This document shows positions 1-5,547 of a stretch of 6,962 nucleotides of DNA, one piece after another. Below the pieces are notes generated by a model, which searched no databases, was not told where the DNA came from, and saw nothing but the letters and a program-made list of their open reading frames with translations. The DNA lies in NCBI GenBank assembly GCA_017537495.1, contig JAFYKS010000324.1:1-6962 (forward strand). Direction: 5' to 3'. The position numbers and the translations under genes were made by a program. This stretch comes from Bacillota bacterium. Its GTDB lineage: Bacteria > Bacillota > Clostridia > Peptostreptococcales > Anaerovoracaceae. Each line of letters begins with the position of its first letter. Within the stretch, counting starts at the first letter, position 1.

Positions 1-2
1 AA

Positions 3-440
3 GTTAATAAGCCAGGTGTATACAGAATTCCAGCAGGAACACGTCTGTTTCAGGTGGTGGAAGAGGCTGGCGGACTGAAGGAAACTGCTGATATTGACAG
101 CATCAACCAGGCTGAAGCGGTGACAGACGGACAGAAAATTATCATCGGAAGCCGTGATGAGAACAGTCCATATTACACCGGAACTTCCGTTAAAATTGAA
201 CCATCTGGTCCGTCTGGCGGCAGTGCCGTAAGACAGACTGCAGACGGATTTAAAGTGAATCTTAACAGAGCGACTCTTGCAGACCTTCAGATGATACCCG
301 GTGTGGGACCGTCTACAGCACAGAAGATACTTGATTACAGGGAATCTGCAGGTAAATTCAGCAGTATCAGTGACTTGAAAAATATCAGCGGAATCGGCGA
401 AAAAACCTACGATAACCTGAAAGATTATATCGAAGTCTGA
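3..440 (+). CDS. comEA: ComEA-like competence protein, 5'-truncated by the window edge (SLBB + helix-hairpin-helix)
   Basis: C-terminal 145 residues of a ComEA-family DNA receptor, the membrane-anchored protein that binds double-stranded DNA outside the cell during transformation. The frame is open from base 3. The first in-frame candidate start (GTG at 54) falls inside the SLBB domain (VNKPGVYRIPAG, then VVEEAGG), so it is an internal valine and the true start lies upstream. SLBB spans roughly fragment residues 1-50, followed by a Ser/Gly/Pro-rich linker. Residues 85-145 form the tandem helix-hairpin-helix module: VNLNRA, first hairpin IPGVGPSTA, second hairpin ISGIGEKT. The N-terminal membrane segment is outside the window. 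No terminator is visible before the next gene, 45 nt downstream, so co-transcription is possible. The domain order is typical of ComEA. Whether the organism is competent cannot be judged here. Confidence 0.9.
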   Translation, partial: VNKPGVYRIPAGTRLFQVVEEAGGLKETADIDSINQAEAVTDGQKIIIGSRDENSPYYTGTSVKIEPSGPSGGSAVRQTADGFKVNLNRATLADLQMIPGVGPSTAQKILDYRESAGKFSSISDLKNISGIGEKTYDNLKDYIEV

Positions 441-473
441 ATACTGAAAGGAGTATTTGTAAACAATACCCAT

Positions 474-480
474 GAGGTGA
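474..480 (+). promoter_or_regulatory. Ribosome binding site that selects ATG 486
   Basis: GAGGTGA lies 5 nt before ATG 486. A second Shine-Dalgarno-like stretch (AAAGGAG, 447-453) is too far from any useful start. The upstream candidates GTG 477 and ATG 480 lie inside or directly against the GAGGTGA site, so 486 is the best start. Confidence 0.6.
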
Positions 481-485
481 TGAAT

Positions 486-956
486 ATGTTTACAAGAAAA
501 GCCAGAAGAAATTACAGAACAGCAGTATTTTCTGCGGTGATTGTCTGCCTCTGCATTTTGATTGCAGTGCTGGCATGGCCTGAATCGCCGGTAGAGAACG
601 CAGATGATCAACCTGCCGGAATGAATCCGGATTACCAGCCTAAAGAAATCCCGGAAGAGATCGATGAGGACGTGGAAGACAGCAATGCGGGGATTTTGCT
701 GGAACCGGAAGAAAACCTGTCTGAAAATGAAGAAAACAGCATGAATCCGGATAATACATCATACTATTTAGTGAAACGTGCCGGAGAGCAGATTGCAGTT
801 TTTTTCTGTGACAGCAAAGGAAATATGGTCCAGCTGGAAACTACGGATATTCTGTACGAAATGCTTGGACCCAATGACCAGAAACTTTTCGACCAGGGAA
901 TTCAGGTGAAAAATCAGGAAGAACTGGGCACTCTGCTTCAGGATTTTGAAGGGTAG
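486..956 (+). CDS. Membrane-anchored protein with BofC-C-terminal-like domain, upstream of spoIVB
   Basis: Predicted 156-residue single-pass protein. I chose ATG 486 because GAGGTGA at 474-480 sits 5 nt ahead; GTG 477 and ATG 480 in the same frame overlap this site. A basic N-terminus (TRKARRNYR) precedes a hydrophobic segment at about 13-31, so the bulk should face outside the cytoplasm. Residues 33-90 form an acidic, proline-containing linker with MNPD twice. Residues 93-156 match the pattern of BofC-type C-terminal domains as I know them: YYLVK, then IAVFF, a D-x-LGPND-like stretch, DQGIQV, and ending EELGTLLQDF (family form: EEL-LLEDY). In Bacillus subtilis, BofC is a forespore-secreted inhibitor of SpoIVB signalling. 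Here spoIVB starts 12 nt after the stop, which fits a functional link. The family call is by eye and short, and this domain also occurs in other clostridial membrane proteins, so the inhibitor role is inference. Confidence 0.6.
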   Translation: MFTRKARRNYRTAVFSAVIVCLCILIAVLAWPESPVENADDQPAGMNPDYQPKEIPEEIDEDVEDSNAGILLEPEENLSENEENSMNPDNTSYYLVKRAGEQIAVFFCDSKGNMVQLETTDILYEMLGPNDQKLFDQGIQVKNQEELGTLLQDFEG

Positions 957-968
957 GTAAAGTGACCT

Positions 969-2060
969 ATGAAGAAAACAATGAAAGACAGACTGATCCG
1001 CTGTGTGTTTATATTTTTTCTGACCCTCACAATTATCTGGGCCAGCGGCTGGGTTGCTGATTTCCGTGGCAGCAGATCTGATTCCGAAGAAACTGTCAAA
1101 CTGGTCAGTGAACACATATTGATTCCCGGCGGACAGTCGGTTGGCATCCGTATGAATGTGCGGGGCGTCCTCGTGGTTGGGCTGGAAGAAATTGAAACGG
1201 AACACGGAATCGTCAGTCCGGGATATCTGGGCGGTCTGCAGATAGGAGATACGGTTATTTCCATAAACGGTACACCAGTTTATTATGCGGAAGATGTATC
1301 CCGGATTATAAACGGTTCGAAGCAGGAAGCAGAACTCCGAGTACAGCGTAAAGACGAAGAAGTAAAGCTGAAGGTAAAACCGGTAAAGTCACTGGAAGAC
1401 GGTGACTACAAACTTGGAATCTGGGTGAAGGAAAAAATAGCCGGTATCGGAACCCTGACCTTCTATGATCCGCAGACTGATATGTACGCTGCTTTGGGCC
1501 ATGGTATTTATGAAAATAAGACCGGAACCCTGCTTGAGGCTGACAAAGGGCAGCTTCTCCGTACAGAAGTAAAAGCAATACGGGAAGGAACTGCCGGAAA
1601 ACCTGGTGAGATCAGAGGGATATTTTACAGTGATGACGAAGCCATGGGAAGTGTCCGTCTGAACAGTCAGTATGGAGTATACAGCAAGGGTCTGAAGCAA
1701 AGTATGATGGACGAAATAAAGCCGGTTGTCATGGCGACCCAGGAGCAGATCAAAGAAGGCCCGGCGCAGATTCTTACTACCATCAACGGCAGTAAGGTTG
1801 AAACCTTCGATATCACAATTGATAAAGTGAATCTTCAGAAAGAAGCTGGCAGCAAAGGCATCGAACTGAGTGTGGTGGATGAAAAACTTCTTTCTTACAG
1901 CGGCGGAATCGTTCAGGGAATGAGCGGAAGCCCAATTATACAGAATGGACGGCTGGTTGGGGCTGTTACCCATGTATTTGTAAATAATCCGACGAAAGGA
2001 TATGGCATCTTCGCTCAGTGGATGGTGGAAGAAGCCTATCTTGCTAAGAACGTGTCTTAA
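969..2060 (+). CDS. spoIVB: SpoIVB serine peptidase (S55 family, sporulation stage IV)
   Basis: 363-residue SpoIVB. In B. subtilis this protease is secreted from the forespore into the intermembrane space, where it cleaves SpoIVFA and so starts pro-sigma-K processing. The N-terminus has a basic stretch and one hydrophobic segment (about 12-28) that serves as membrane anchor or signal. A PDZ domain lies at about 60-140, including GLQIGD at 89-94. The peptidase domain follows, with H178 in AALGHGI, D304 in VVDEKLL and S319 in QGMSGSP. The 15-residue Asp-to-Ser distance equals that of the B. subtilis triad (H236, D363, S378). The conserved tail GAVTHVFVNNPTKGYG is intact, so the enzyme should be active. 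The ribosome binding site is weak (AGGT or AAGTG region, 955-964), suggesting coupling to the BofC-like gene 12 nt upstream. A hairpin overlaps the stop codon. Confidence 0.96.
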   Translation: MKKTMKDRLIRCVFIFFLTLTIIWASGWVADFRGSRSDSEETVKLVSEHILIPGGQSVGIRMNVRGVLVVGLEEIETEHGIVSPGYLGGLQIGDTVISINGTPVYYAEDVSRIINGSKQEAELRVQRKDEEVKLKVKPVKSLEDGDYKLGIWVKEKIAGIGTLTFYDPQTDMYAALGHGIYENKTGTLLEADKGQLLRTEVKAIREGTAGKPGEIRGIFYSDDEAMGSVRLNSQYGVYSKGLKQSMMDEIKPVVMATQEQIKEGPAQILTTINGSKVETFDITIDKVNLQKEAGSKGIELSVVDEKLLSYSGGIVQGMSGSPIIQNGRLVGAVTHVFVNNPTKGYGIFAQWMVEEAYLAKNVS

Positions 2061-2092
2061 ACACCAATTGTGACGTTTCTTAGCACCGTTTT
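2042..2092 (+). terminator. Probable intrinsic terminator overlapping the spoIVB stop codon
   Basis: TGCTAAGAA (2042-2050) is a perfect reverse complement of TTCTTAGCA (2077-2085). Three more pairs (CGT 2051-2053 with ACG 2073-2075) form past a bulged T at 2076, leaving a loop of about 19 nt. The 3' arm is followed by CCG and four T (2089-2092). The stop codon TAA (2058-2060) sits in the loop and the 5' arm is the last coding sequence of spoIVB. The large loop and short T run make it weaker than the terminator at 3293-3325. Confidence 0.5.
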
Positions 2093-2102
2093 GTGCGAAT
2101 CC

Positions 2103-2113
2103 TGTATTATAAT
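2103..2113 (+). promoter_or_regulatory. Candidate -10 region of the spo0A promoter
   Basis: A perfect TATAAT (2108-2113) lies 79 nt before the spo0A ATG and downstream of the hairpin that ends spoIVB. No good -35 is present at 16-18 nt upstream and no TG extension precedes it. I looked for a sigma-H-type GAAT -10 and for 0A boxes (TGNCGAA) and found only imperfect matches such as TGTGCGAA at 2092-2099. The promoter call rests on the -10 and its position, so the sigma factor is not decided. Confidence 0.35.
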
Positions 2114-2192
2114 AGGGCTATGAAAAGAATGGCGGAAGAACCCGTCAAAGTTGAAAGTATGTGTGCAGAAAAATGTTTCGGAGGAAAGAAAA

Positions 2193-3014
2193 ATGGAAGA
2201 TAATAAGAAAATCAGGGTTGGCCTGGCAGATGACAATCAGGACTTTTGCGATGTGGTGAGTGAATATATCGGCAAGCAGGATAATATGGAGCTCATGTTT
2301 ATTGCCGGTGACGGTCTGGAGGCTCTGCAGCTGATGGAATCCGGCAAAATCCCTGACGTCCTGGTTCTGGATATGATTATGCCGCATCTGGACGGTTTCG
2401 GTGTACTGGAAGGCCTGAACGGGCTGAATCTGGCGTCATATCCCCGCATTATCATGACCTCAGCAGTTGGTCAGGATGCAATCATTCAGAAGGCTATGAG
2501 CATGGGGGCTCAGTATTATCTGGTAAAGCCTATTAATCTTTCCATGTTGATGAAGCGTATTAATCAGCTGGATGAAAATAATGCATCACTGTATGTGCGT
2601 CAGCAGGATACTGCTGCCAATCTCCGTAAATCCATTGTGTTAAGAGATTCTCTGACAAATAATGATCTGGAAGTAGACATCACCAACATGATTCATGAAG
2701 TAGGTGTTCCGGCTCATATTAAAGGATATCAGTTCCTGAGAGATGCCATCACTCTGGTGGTGAATAAGCCTGAAATTCTCGGTTGCATTACCAAGGAACT
2801 TTATCCGACAGTGGCTATGATGAACAACACCACACCATCCCGTGTGGAGCGCGCCATCCGACATGCCATCGAGCTGGCCTGGGCAAGAGGCCGTGTGGAA
2901 ACACTGAACAGCCTGTTTGGGTACACAATCCAGCATGAAAAAGGGAAGCCTACGAATTCGGAATTTATTGCGATTATAAGTGATAAGCTGAGACTTGAAA
3001 GAAAGGTTGGCTAA
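2193..3014 (+). CDS. spo0A: Spo0A, sporulation master transcription factor
   Basis: 273-residue response regulator that, once phosphorylated, binds 0A boxes and commits the cell to sporulation. ATG 2193 is chosen because GGAGG (2180-2184) is 8 nt upstream and the protein then begins [15 protein letters not shown] like other Spo0A proteins; an upstream TTG at 2151 would add 14 unconserved residues. The receiver domain (about 5-125) has acidic D13/D14, phospho-acceptor D60 in [13 protein letters not shown]90 at the conserved Ser/Thr position and K112 in LVKP. After a linker comes the Spo0A_C DNA-binding domain (about 160-273), with recognition helix [17 protein letters not shown] and the hallmark [15 protein letters not shown] and DKLRLE. 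B. subtilis Spo0A has 267 residues, so the length is normal. All key residues are present. The spoIVB-spo0A neighbourhood is classical in spore formers. Confidence 0.98.
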   Translation: MEDNKKIRVGLADDNQDFCDVVSEYIGKQDNMELMFIAGDGLEALQLMESGKIPDVLVLDMIMPHLDGFGVLEGLNGLNLASYPRIIMTSAVGQDAIIQKAMSMGAQYYLVKPINLSMLMKRINQLDENNASLYVRQQDTAANLRKSIVLRDSLTNNDLEVDITNMIHEVGVPAHIKGYQFLRDAITLVVNKPEILGCITKELYPTVAMMNNTTPSRVERAIRHAIELAWARGRVETLNSLFGYTIQHEKGKPTNSEFIAIISDKLRLERKVG

Positions 3015-3035
3015 TTGAAAAATCTGTGGTATAAT
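3007..3035 (+). promoter_or_regulatory. Sigma-A-type promoter for the DUF896 gene
   Basis: TTGGCT (3007-3012, four of six consensus bases) is separated by 17 nt from a perfect TATAAT (3030-3035), which carries a TGG extension (3027-3029). The -35 overlaps the last codons and stop of spo0A. The start codon of the small gene is 47 nt beyond the -10. This gives the DUF896 gene expression independent of spo0A, although no terminator separates the two genes. Confidence 0.7.
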
Positions 3036-3081
3036 GTATGCCGACTGATTACGTATTAAGAAAACAGGAGGCTATATATAC

Positions 3082-3270
3082 ATGGCAATTACACAGGAAA
3101 TGATTGACCGCATTAACGAACTTTCCAGAAAGAAGAAGGCAGAGGGTCTGACTGAAGAGGAACAGGCTGAGCAGAAAGTGCTGTATAAAGAATACATTGC
3201 CGCATGGCGCAACAATGTGAGAGCACAGCTGGAAAATATTGAGTTTGTAGATGCAGACTCTAAAAATTAA
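3082..3270 (+). CDS. DUF896 (YnzC-like) small cytoplasmic protein
   Basis: 62-residue soluble protein with the DUF896 pattern: an N-terminal helix (MIDRINELSRKKKAEG), the turn LTEEEQAEQ and a second helix (LYKEYIAAWRNNVRAQL). This corresponds to the helical hairpin of B. subtilis YnzC. Family members are about 60-80 residues, so the gene is full length. The start is supported by AGGAGG at 3066-3071, 10 nt upstream. The biochemical role of the family is not established. One B. subtilis paralogue (YneA-operon YnzC) sits in an SOS-regulated operon, but nothing like a LexA box was noticed here. The gene has its own promoter and is closed by a strong terminator 22 nt downstream. Confidence 0.92.
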   Translation: MAITQEMIDRINELSRKKKAEGLTEEEQAEQKVLYKEYIAAWRNNVRAQLENIEFVDADSKN

Positions 3271-3292
3271 TATTTGATTAAACTTTTTCAGG

Positions 3293-3325
3293 GAGCCGCG
3301 TTTCGACAGGAAGCGCGGCTCTTTT
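3293..3325 (+). terminator. Strong intrinsic terminator after the spo0A/DUF896 unit
   Basis: GAGCCGCG (3293-3300) pairs with CGCGGCTC (3314-3321). The stem continues through T-G, T-A and T-A pairs around a 7-nt loop (3304-3310), giving an 11-bp stem. Four T follow (3322-3325), then GTTGT. This is the clearest terminator in the window and ends transcription from the DUF896 promoter and any read-through from spo0A. Confidence 0.9.
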
Positions 3326-3372
3326 GTTGTATATTGGAGGTGTGTATTATCAATAAAGGATGGTTATAGTTT

Positions 3373-3849
3373 ATGAAAAAGAACAGCAGGGCTAAAGTGT
3401 TTCGCATATTTGTATCGCTGTCAGCATGTCTTGTGGGACTGTTTTTTATGTTTATTCTGGATGCATGTGCTGATGCAGTTTATGACGAAAAAATCATGGA
3501 GCAGATTGGTCAGCTTGTTTTGAAAAGGGCTGAAACCATGAATGATTATTACATCGGGGAACTGGAGTATATTCATGCGGAGGAGATTTTGAGGGATTTT
3601 GAAACCGGAGGTTTGCTGGAAGATGATTTAATGAATCTGAAGGCCTGGGAACATACGGATATCGATACAGTAAATGATGCTGAAATTGTGCAGGTGACAT
3701 TGACGGAAGAGAATCCGGACTTTCTTTCTGCAAGTGTAATTGTCAGCTGGAATGTGTCCGGTCTGGATGGAAATACTGTTTTTGAAAGTACCTATGAAAC
3801 TATGTGCGAAAAAAGCGGAAAAACATTGAAATTATCGCAATTTTTTTAA
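3373..3849 (+). CDS. Hypothetical exported or membrane-anchored protein
   Basis: 158 residues; I do not recognise the family. The N-terminus is basic (MKKNSRAKVFR), followed by a hydrophobic segment (about 12-30) ending in LDAC-A. This could be a lipobox with C32 as the lipidated cysteine, although Asp at the -2 position is unusual; a plain membrane anchor is equally possible. The rest is acidic: a predicted helical part (about 37-80, EQIGQLVLKRAETMNDYY) and a C-terminal part with alternating hydrophobics (AEIVQVTL, ASVIVSWNVSG, FESTYETM), suggesting beta strands. No catalytic motif is visible. An in-frame stop at 3367-3369 rules out any upstream extension. The ribosome binding site AAAGGA (3355-3360) is 12 nt from the ATG. 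It lies between a strong terminator and the nifS promoter, so it may be a single-gene unit. Codon use is A/T-rich (AAA, TTT, TTG), unlike the nifS/nifU genes next door. Confidence 0.8.
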   Translation: MKKNSRAKVFRIFVSLSACLVGLFFMFILDACADAVYDEKIMEQIGQLVLKRAETMNDYYIGELEYIHAEEILRDFETGGLLEDDLMNLKAWEHTDIDTVNDAEIVQVTLTEENPDFLSASVIVSWNVSGLDGNTVFESTYETMCEKSGKTLKLSQFF

Positions 3850-3854
3850 TAAAA

Positions 3855-3904
3855 AGTGTTTAATCTGACCGAAATAATGGTATAATAATCAACGGATAAA
3901 CACT
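3855..3904 (+). repeat. Inverted repeat bracketing the nifS promoter (candidate operator)
   Basis: AGTGTTTA (3855-3862) and TAAACACT (3897-3904) are perfect 8-bp inverted arms 34 nt apart. With one bulged A (3863) the pairing extends inward by TCTG/CGGA-type pairs. The left arm covers the -35 region. The right arm lies just past the expected transcription start and ends 4 nt before the ribosome binding site. The right arm is followed by A residues, not T, so it is not a + strand terminator. The bracketing position suggests a repressor or looping site, but no known motif was recognised. Confidence 0.45.
3878..3886 (+). promoter_or_regulatory. Extended -10 promoter of the nifS-nifU-mnmA operon
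   Basis: TGG followed by a perfect TATAAT (3881-3886) lies 36 nt before the nifS ATG, the same nine bases as in the DUF896 promoter. The -35 at the proper distance (around 3857-3864, TGTTTAAT) is poor, so the extended -10 probably compensates. The start codon is preceded by AAGGAG (3909-3914) at 7 nt. Confidence 0.65.
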
Positions 3905-3921
3905 AAAAAAGGAGTAACCGT

Positions 3922-5091
3922 ATGAGAAACGTATATTTAGATTATTCTGCCACGACTCCGGTGAAAGACGAAGTTTTGCAGGAAATGATTCCTTACTTTA
4001 CAGAAAAGTTCGGAAATCCTTCCAGTTTATATGATAAAGGGCTGGAATCCAAGGATGCTGTAACCAATGCAAGAGAACAGGTAGCAGCACTGATTGGTGC
4101 TCAGCCAAAGGAAATCTTCTTTACCGCCGGTGGTACAGAAGCAGACAACTGGGTTGTTTTCGGTGCAGCGGACAAGCTGAAGGCTAAGGGCAACCACATT
4201 ATTACAACCAAGGTAGAGCACCATGCTATGCTTCATTCCTGCCAGTTCCTCGAAAAGCAGGGATTCGAAGTAACTTACCTGGACATTAATGAAGAAGGCA
4301 GAGTGACTCCGGAAATGCTGGAAGCTGCCATTAAGGATAATACCATTCTGATTTCCATCATGATGGTAAATAATGAAATCGGTACTGTAATGGCGATTCA
4401 GGAACTGGCTGCAGTTGCCAAGGCACACGGAATCCTGTTCCACACTGACGCTGTACAGGCTCTGGGTAACGTTCCTATCAATGTAAAGGAACTGGGTGTG
4501 GATTTGATGTCCATGTCTGCTCATAAGATTTATGGTCCGAAGGGCACAGGCGCTCTGTATATCCGCAGAGGCGTTCATATTTCCAACTATCTCCATGGCG
4601 GCGCACAGGAAGCGAAGAAGAGAGCAGGTACTGAAAACCTGACTGGTATCGTAGGCTTCGGTAAGGCTGCAGAAGTTGCTAAGAGAGATTTTGACAAGCA
4701 CGTGGAACACTGCAGAACACTGAGAAACCACCTGGTCGAAAGAGTTCTGGCAGAAATTCCGAATACTTTCGTAAACGGAACCATGGAACACCGTCATCCG
4801 GGTAATGCAAGCATTACTTTCGAATACATCGAAGGGGAAGCAATTCTGCTCTTCCTGAACCATGCAGGTATCAGCGTATCTACCGGTTCTGCATGTTCTT
4901 CCAATTCTCTGGAACCATCCCACGTTCTGACTGCACTGGGCGTTCCTGTAGAAAAGATTCACGGTACCGTTCGTTTCACCATCGGTGATTTCACCACCAT
5001 GGAAGACGTGGACTACGTGGTTGATACACTGAAAAACGTGGTATCAAGATTAAGAGAAATTTCATCTGTAAATACACAGAAAGGTTGGTAA
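3922..5091 (+). CDS. nifS: Cysteine desulfurase, NifS type (class I)
   Basis: 389-residue pyridoxal-phosphate enzyme that removes sulfur from L-cysteine, leaving a persulfide on an active-site cysteine for Fe-S cluster assembly and tRNA thiolation. Visible residues are H100 in VEHHAML, D176 and Q179 in HTDAVQA, the PLP lysine K202 in SAHKIYGPKG, and C325 in STGSACSSNSLEPS. K202 and C325 have the same numbers as in Azotobacter vinelandii NifS. The N-terminal VYLDYSATTP and the GGTEADN motif are also typical. The length is normal. The next gene, nifU, starts 6 nt after the stop, and mnmA overlaps nifU, so the three form one operon. No nitrogenase genes are seen, so this is a housekeeping enzyme and 'NifS' is a family name only. 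Codons are biased to AAC, TTC, AAG and CTG, suggesting strong expression. Confidence 0.96.
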   Translation: MRNVYLDYSATTPVKDEVLQEMIPYFTEKFGNPSSLYDKGLESKDAVTNAREQVAALIGAQPKEIFFTAGGTEADNWVVFGAADKLKAKGNHIITTKVEHHAMLHSCQFLEKQGFEVTYLDINEEGRVTPEMLEAAIKDNTILISIMMVNNEIGTVMAIQELAAVAKAHGILFHTDAVQALGNVPINVKELGVDLMSMSAHKIYGPKGTGALYIRRGVHISNYLHGGAQEAKKRAGTENLTGIVGFGKAAEVAKRDFDKHVEHCRTLRNHLVERVLAEIPNTFVNGTMEHRHPGNASITFEYIEGEAILLFLNHAGISVSTGSACSSNSLEPSHVLTALGVPVEKIHGTVRFTIGDFTTMEDVDYVVDTLKNVVSRLREISSVNTQKGW

Positions 5092-5097
5092 ATAAAT

Positions 5098-5547
5098 ATG
5101 GCTTTATATAATGATATCGTAATGGAACACTTCATGAATCCTAAGAACGTAGGCGAACTGGAAAATCCGGATGGTTCCGGTACATACGGCAGCCCTGTAT
5201 GCGGTGACATGATGCAGATTCAGATTAGGGTTGAAGATGAAACTATCGTAGATGCGAAGTTCAAGACTTTCGGCTGCGGTTCTGCAATCGCTTCCTCCAG
5301 CATGGCTACTTCCATGATTATCGGTAAGACTATTGAAGAAGCACTGGACATTACCAACAAGCAGATTATCGATGCGCTGGGCGGACTGCCTCCAGTGAAG
5401 GTTCACTGCTCCGTACTGGCTGACCGTGCAATCAAGAACGCAATTTACGATTATGCTCAGAAGGCTGGCAAGACTTATGCTGCGCTGGAAGGCTATGATC
5501 CTAACGAGGATGAAGATGAACATGACCATGGAGACATTGAAGAATAG
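5098..5547 (+). CDS. nifU: Fe-S cluster assembly scaffold, NifU/IscU type
   Basis: 149-residue scaffold on which iron and NifS-derived sulfur are assembled. The three cluster-ligating cysteines are C35 (GSPVCGDMM), C60 (FGCGSAIASSS) and C104 (KVHCSVLA), with the conserved D37 next to the first. LPPVK (97-101), the motif read by HscA-type chaperones in IscU systems, is intact, although no hsc genes are in the window. It has only the IscU-like domain, without the ferredoxin and C-terminal domains of A. vinelandii NifU, as in the Clostridium-type NifU family. The last 16 residues are an Asp/Glu/His-rich tail with two histidines, which could bind metal. The gene follows nifS by 6 nt (AAAGG at 5080-5084 as ribosome binding site), and its end overlaps the mnmA start. 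Confidence 0.95.
   Translation: MALYNDIVMEHFMNPKNVGELENPDGSGTYGSPVCGDMMQIQIRVEDETIVDAKFKTFGCGSAIASSSMATSMIIGKTIEEALDITNKQIIDALGGLPPVKVHCSVLADRAIKNAIYDYAQKAGKTYAALEGYDPNEDEDEHDHGDIEE

Noticed and set aside
54..440. GTG at 54 as the start of a 128-residue protein
   Set aside because: The frame is open upstream and residues before the GTG complete a normal SLBB domain, so the gene is cut by the window edge.
447..480. AAAGGAG at 447-453 with ATG AGG TGA at 472 as a minimal ORF
   Set aside because: The spacing of 18 nt is too long and the frame has two codons. The GAGGTGA within it simply serves ATG 486.
441..485. Sigma-F/sigma-G promoter for the BofC-like gene and spoIVB
   Set aside because: CATGAGG and GTATT resemble the boxes only loosely and are spaced about 13 nt apart, so I do not support a forespore promoter here.
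3336..3369. Strong GGAGGTG at 3336-3342 as a leader-peptide signal (ATT start at 3346, stop at 3367)
   Set aside because: It would need a rare ATT start and encodes only seven codons. No attenuator structure follows, so a chance match is more likely.
4027..4962. Minus-strand open frame of 311 codons opposite nifS
   Set aside because: It mirrors the biased codon use of nifS, encodes no recognisable motif, and the + strand carries an intact NifS with all catalytic residues.
5426..5515. GTG at 5426 as the mnmA start
   Set aside because: It would add 30 unconserved residues translated from the nifU coding sequence in another frame, without a ribosome binding site. MnmA proteins start close to the SGGVDS motif.
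3922..5547. Nitrogen fixation locus
   Set aside because: NifS/NifU-type names are used for housekeeping Fe-S proteins in Clostridia. No nitrogenase or cofactor genes are present, and the partner gene is mnmA.
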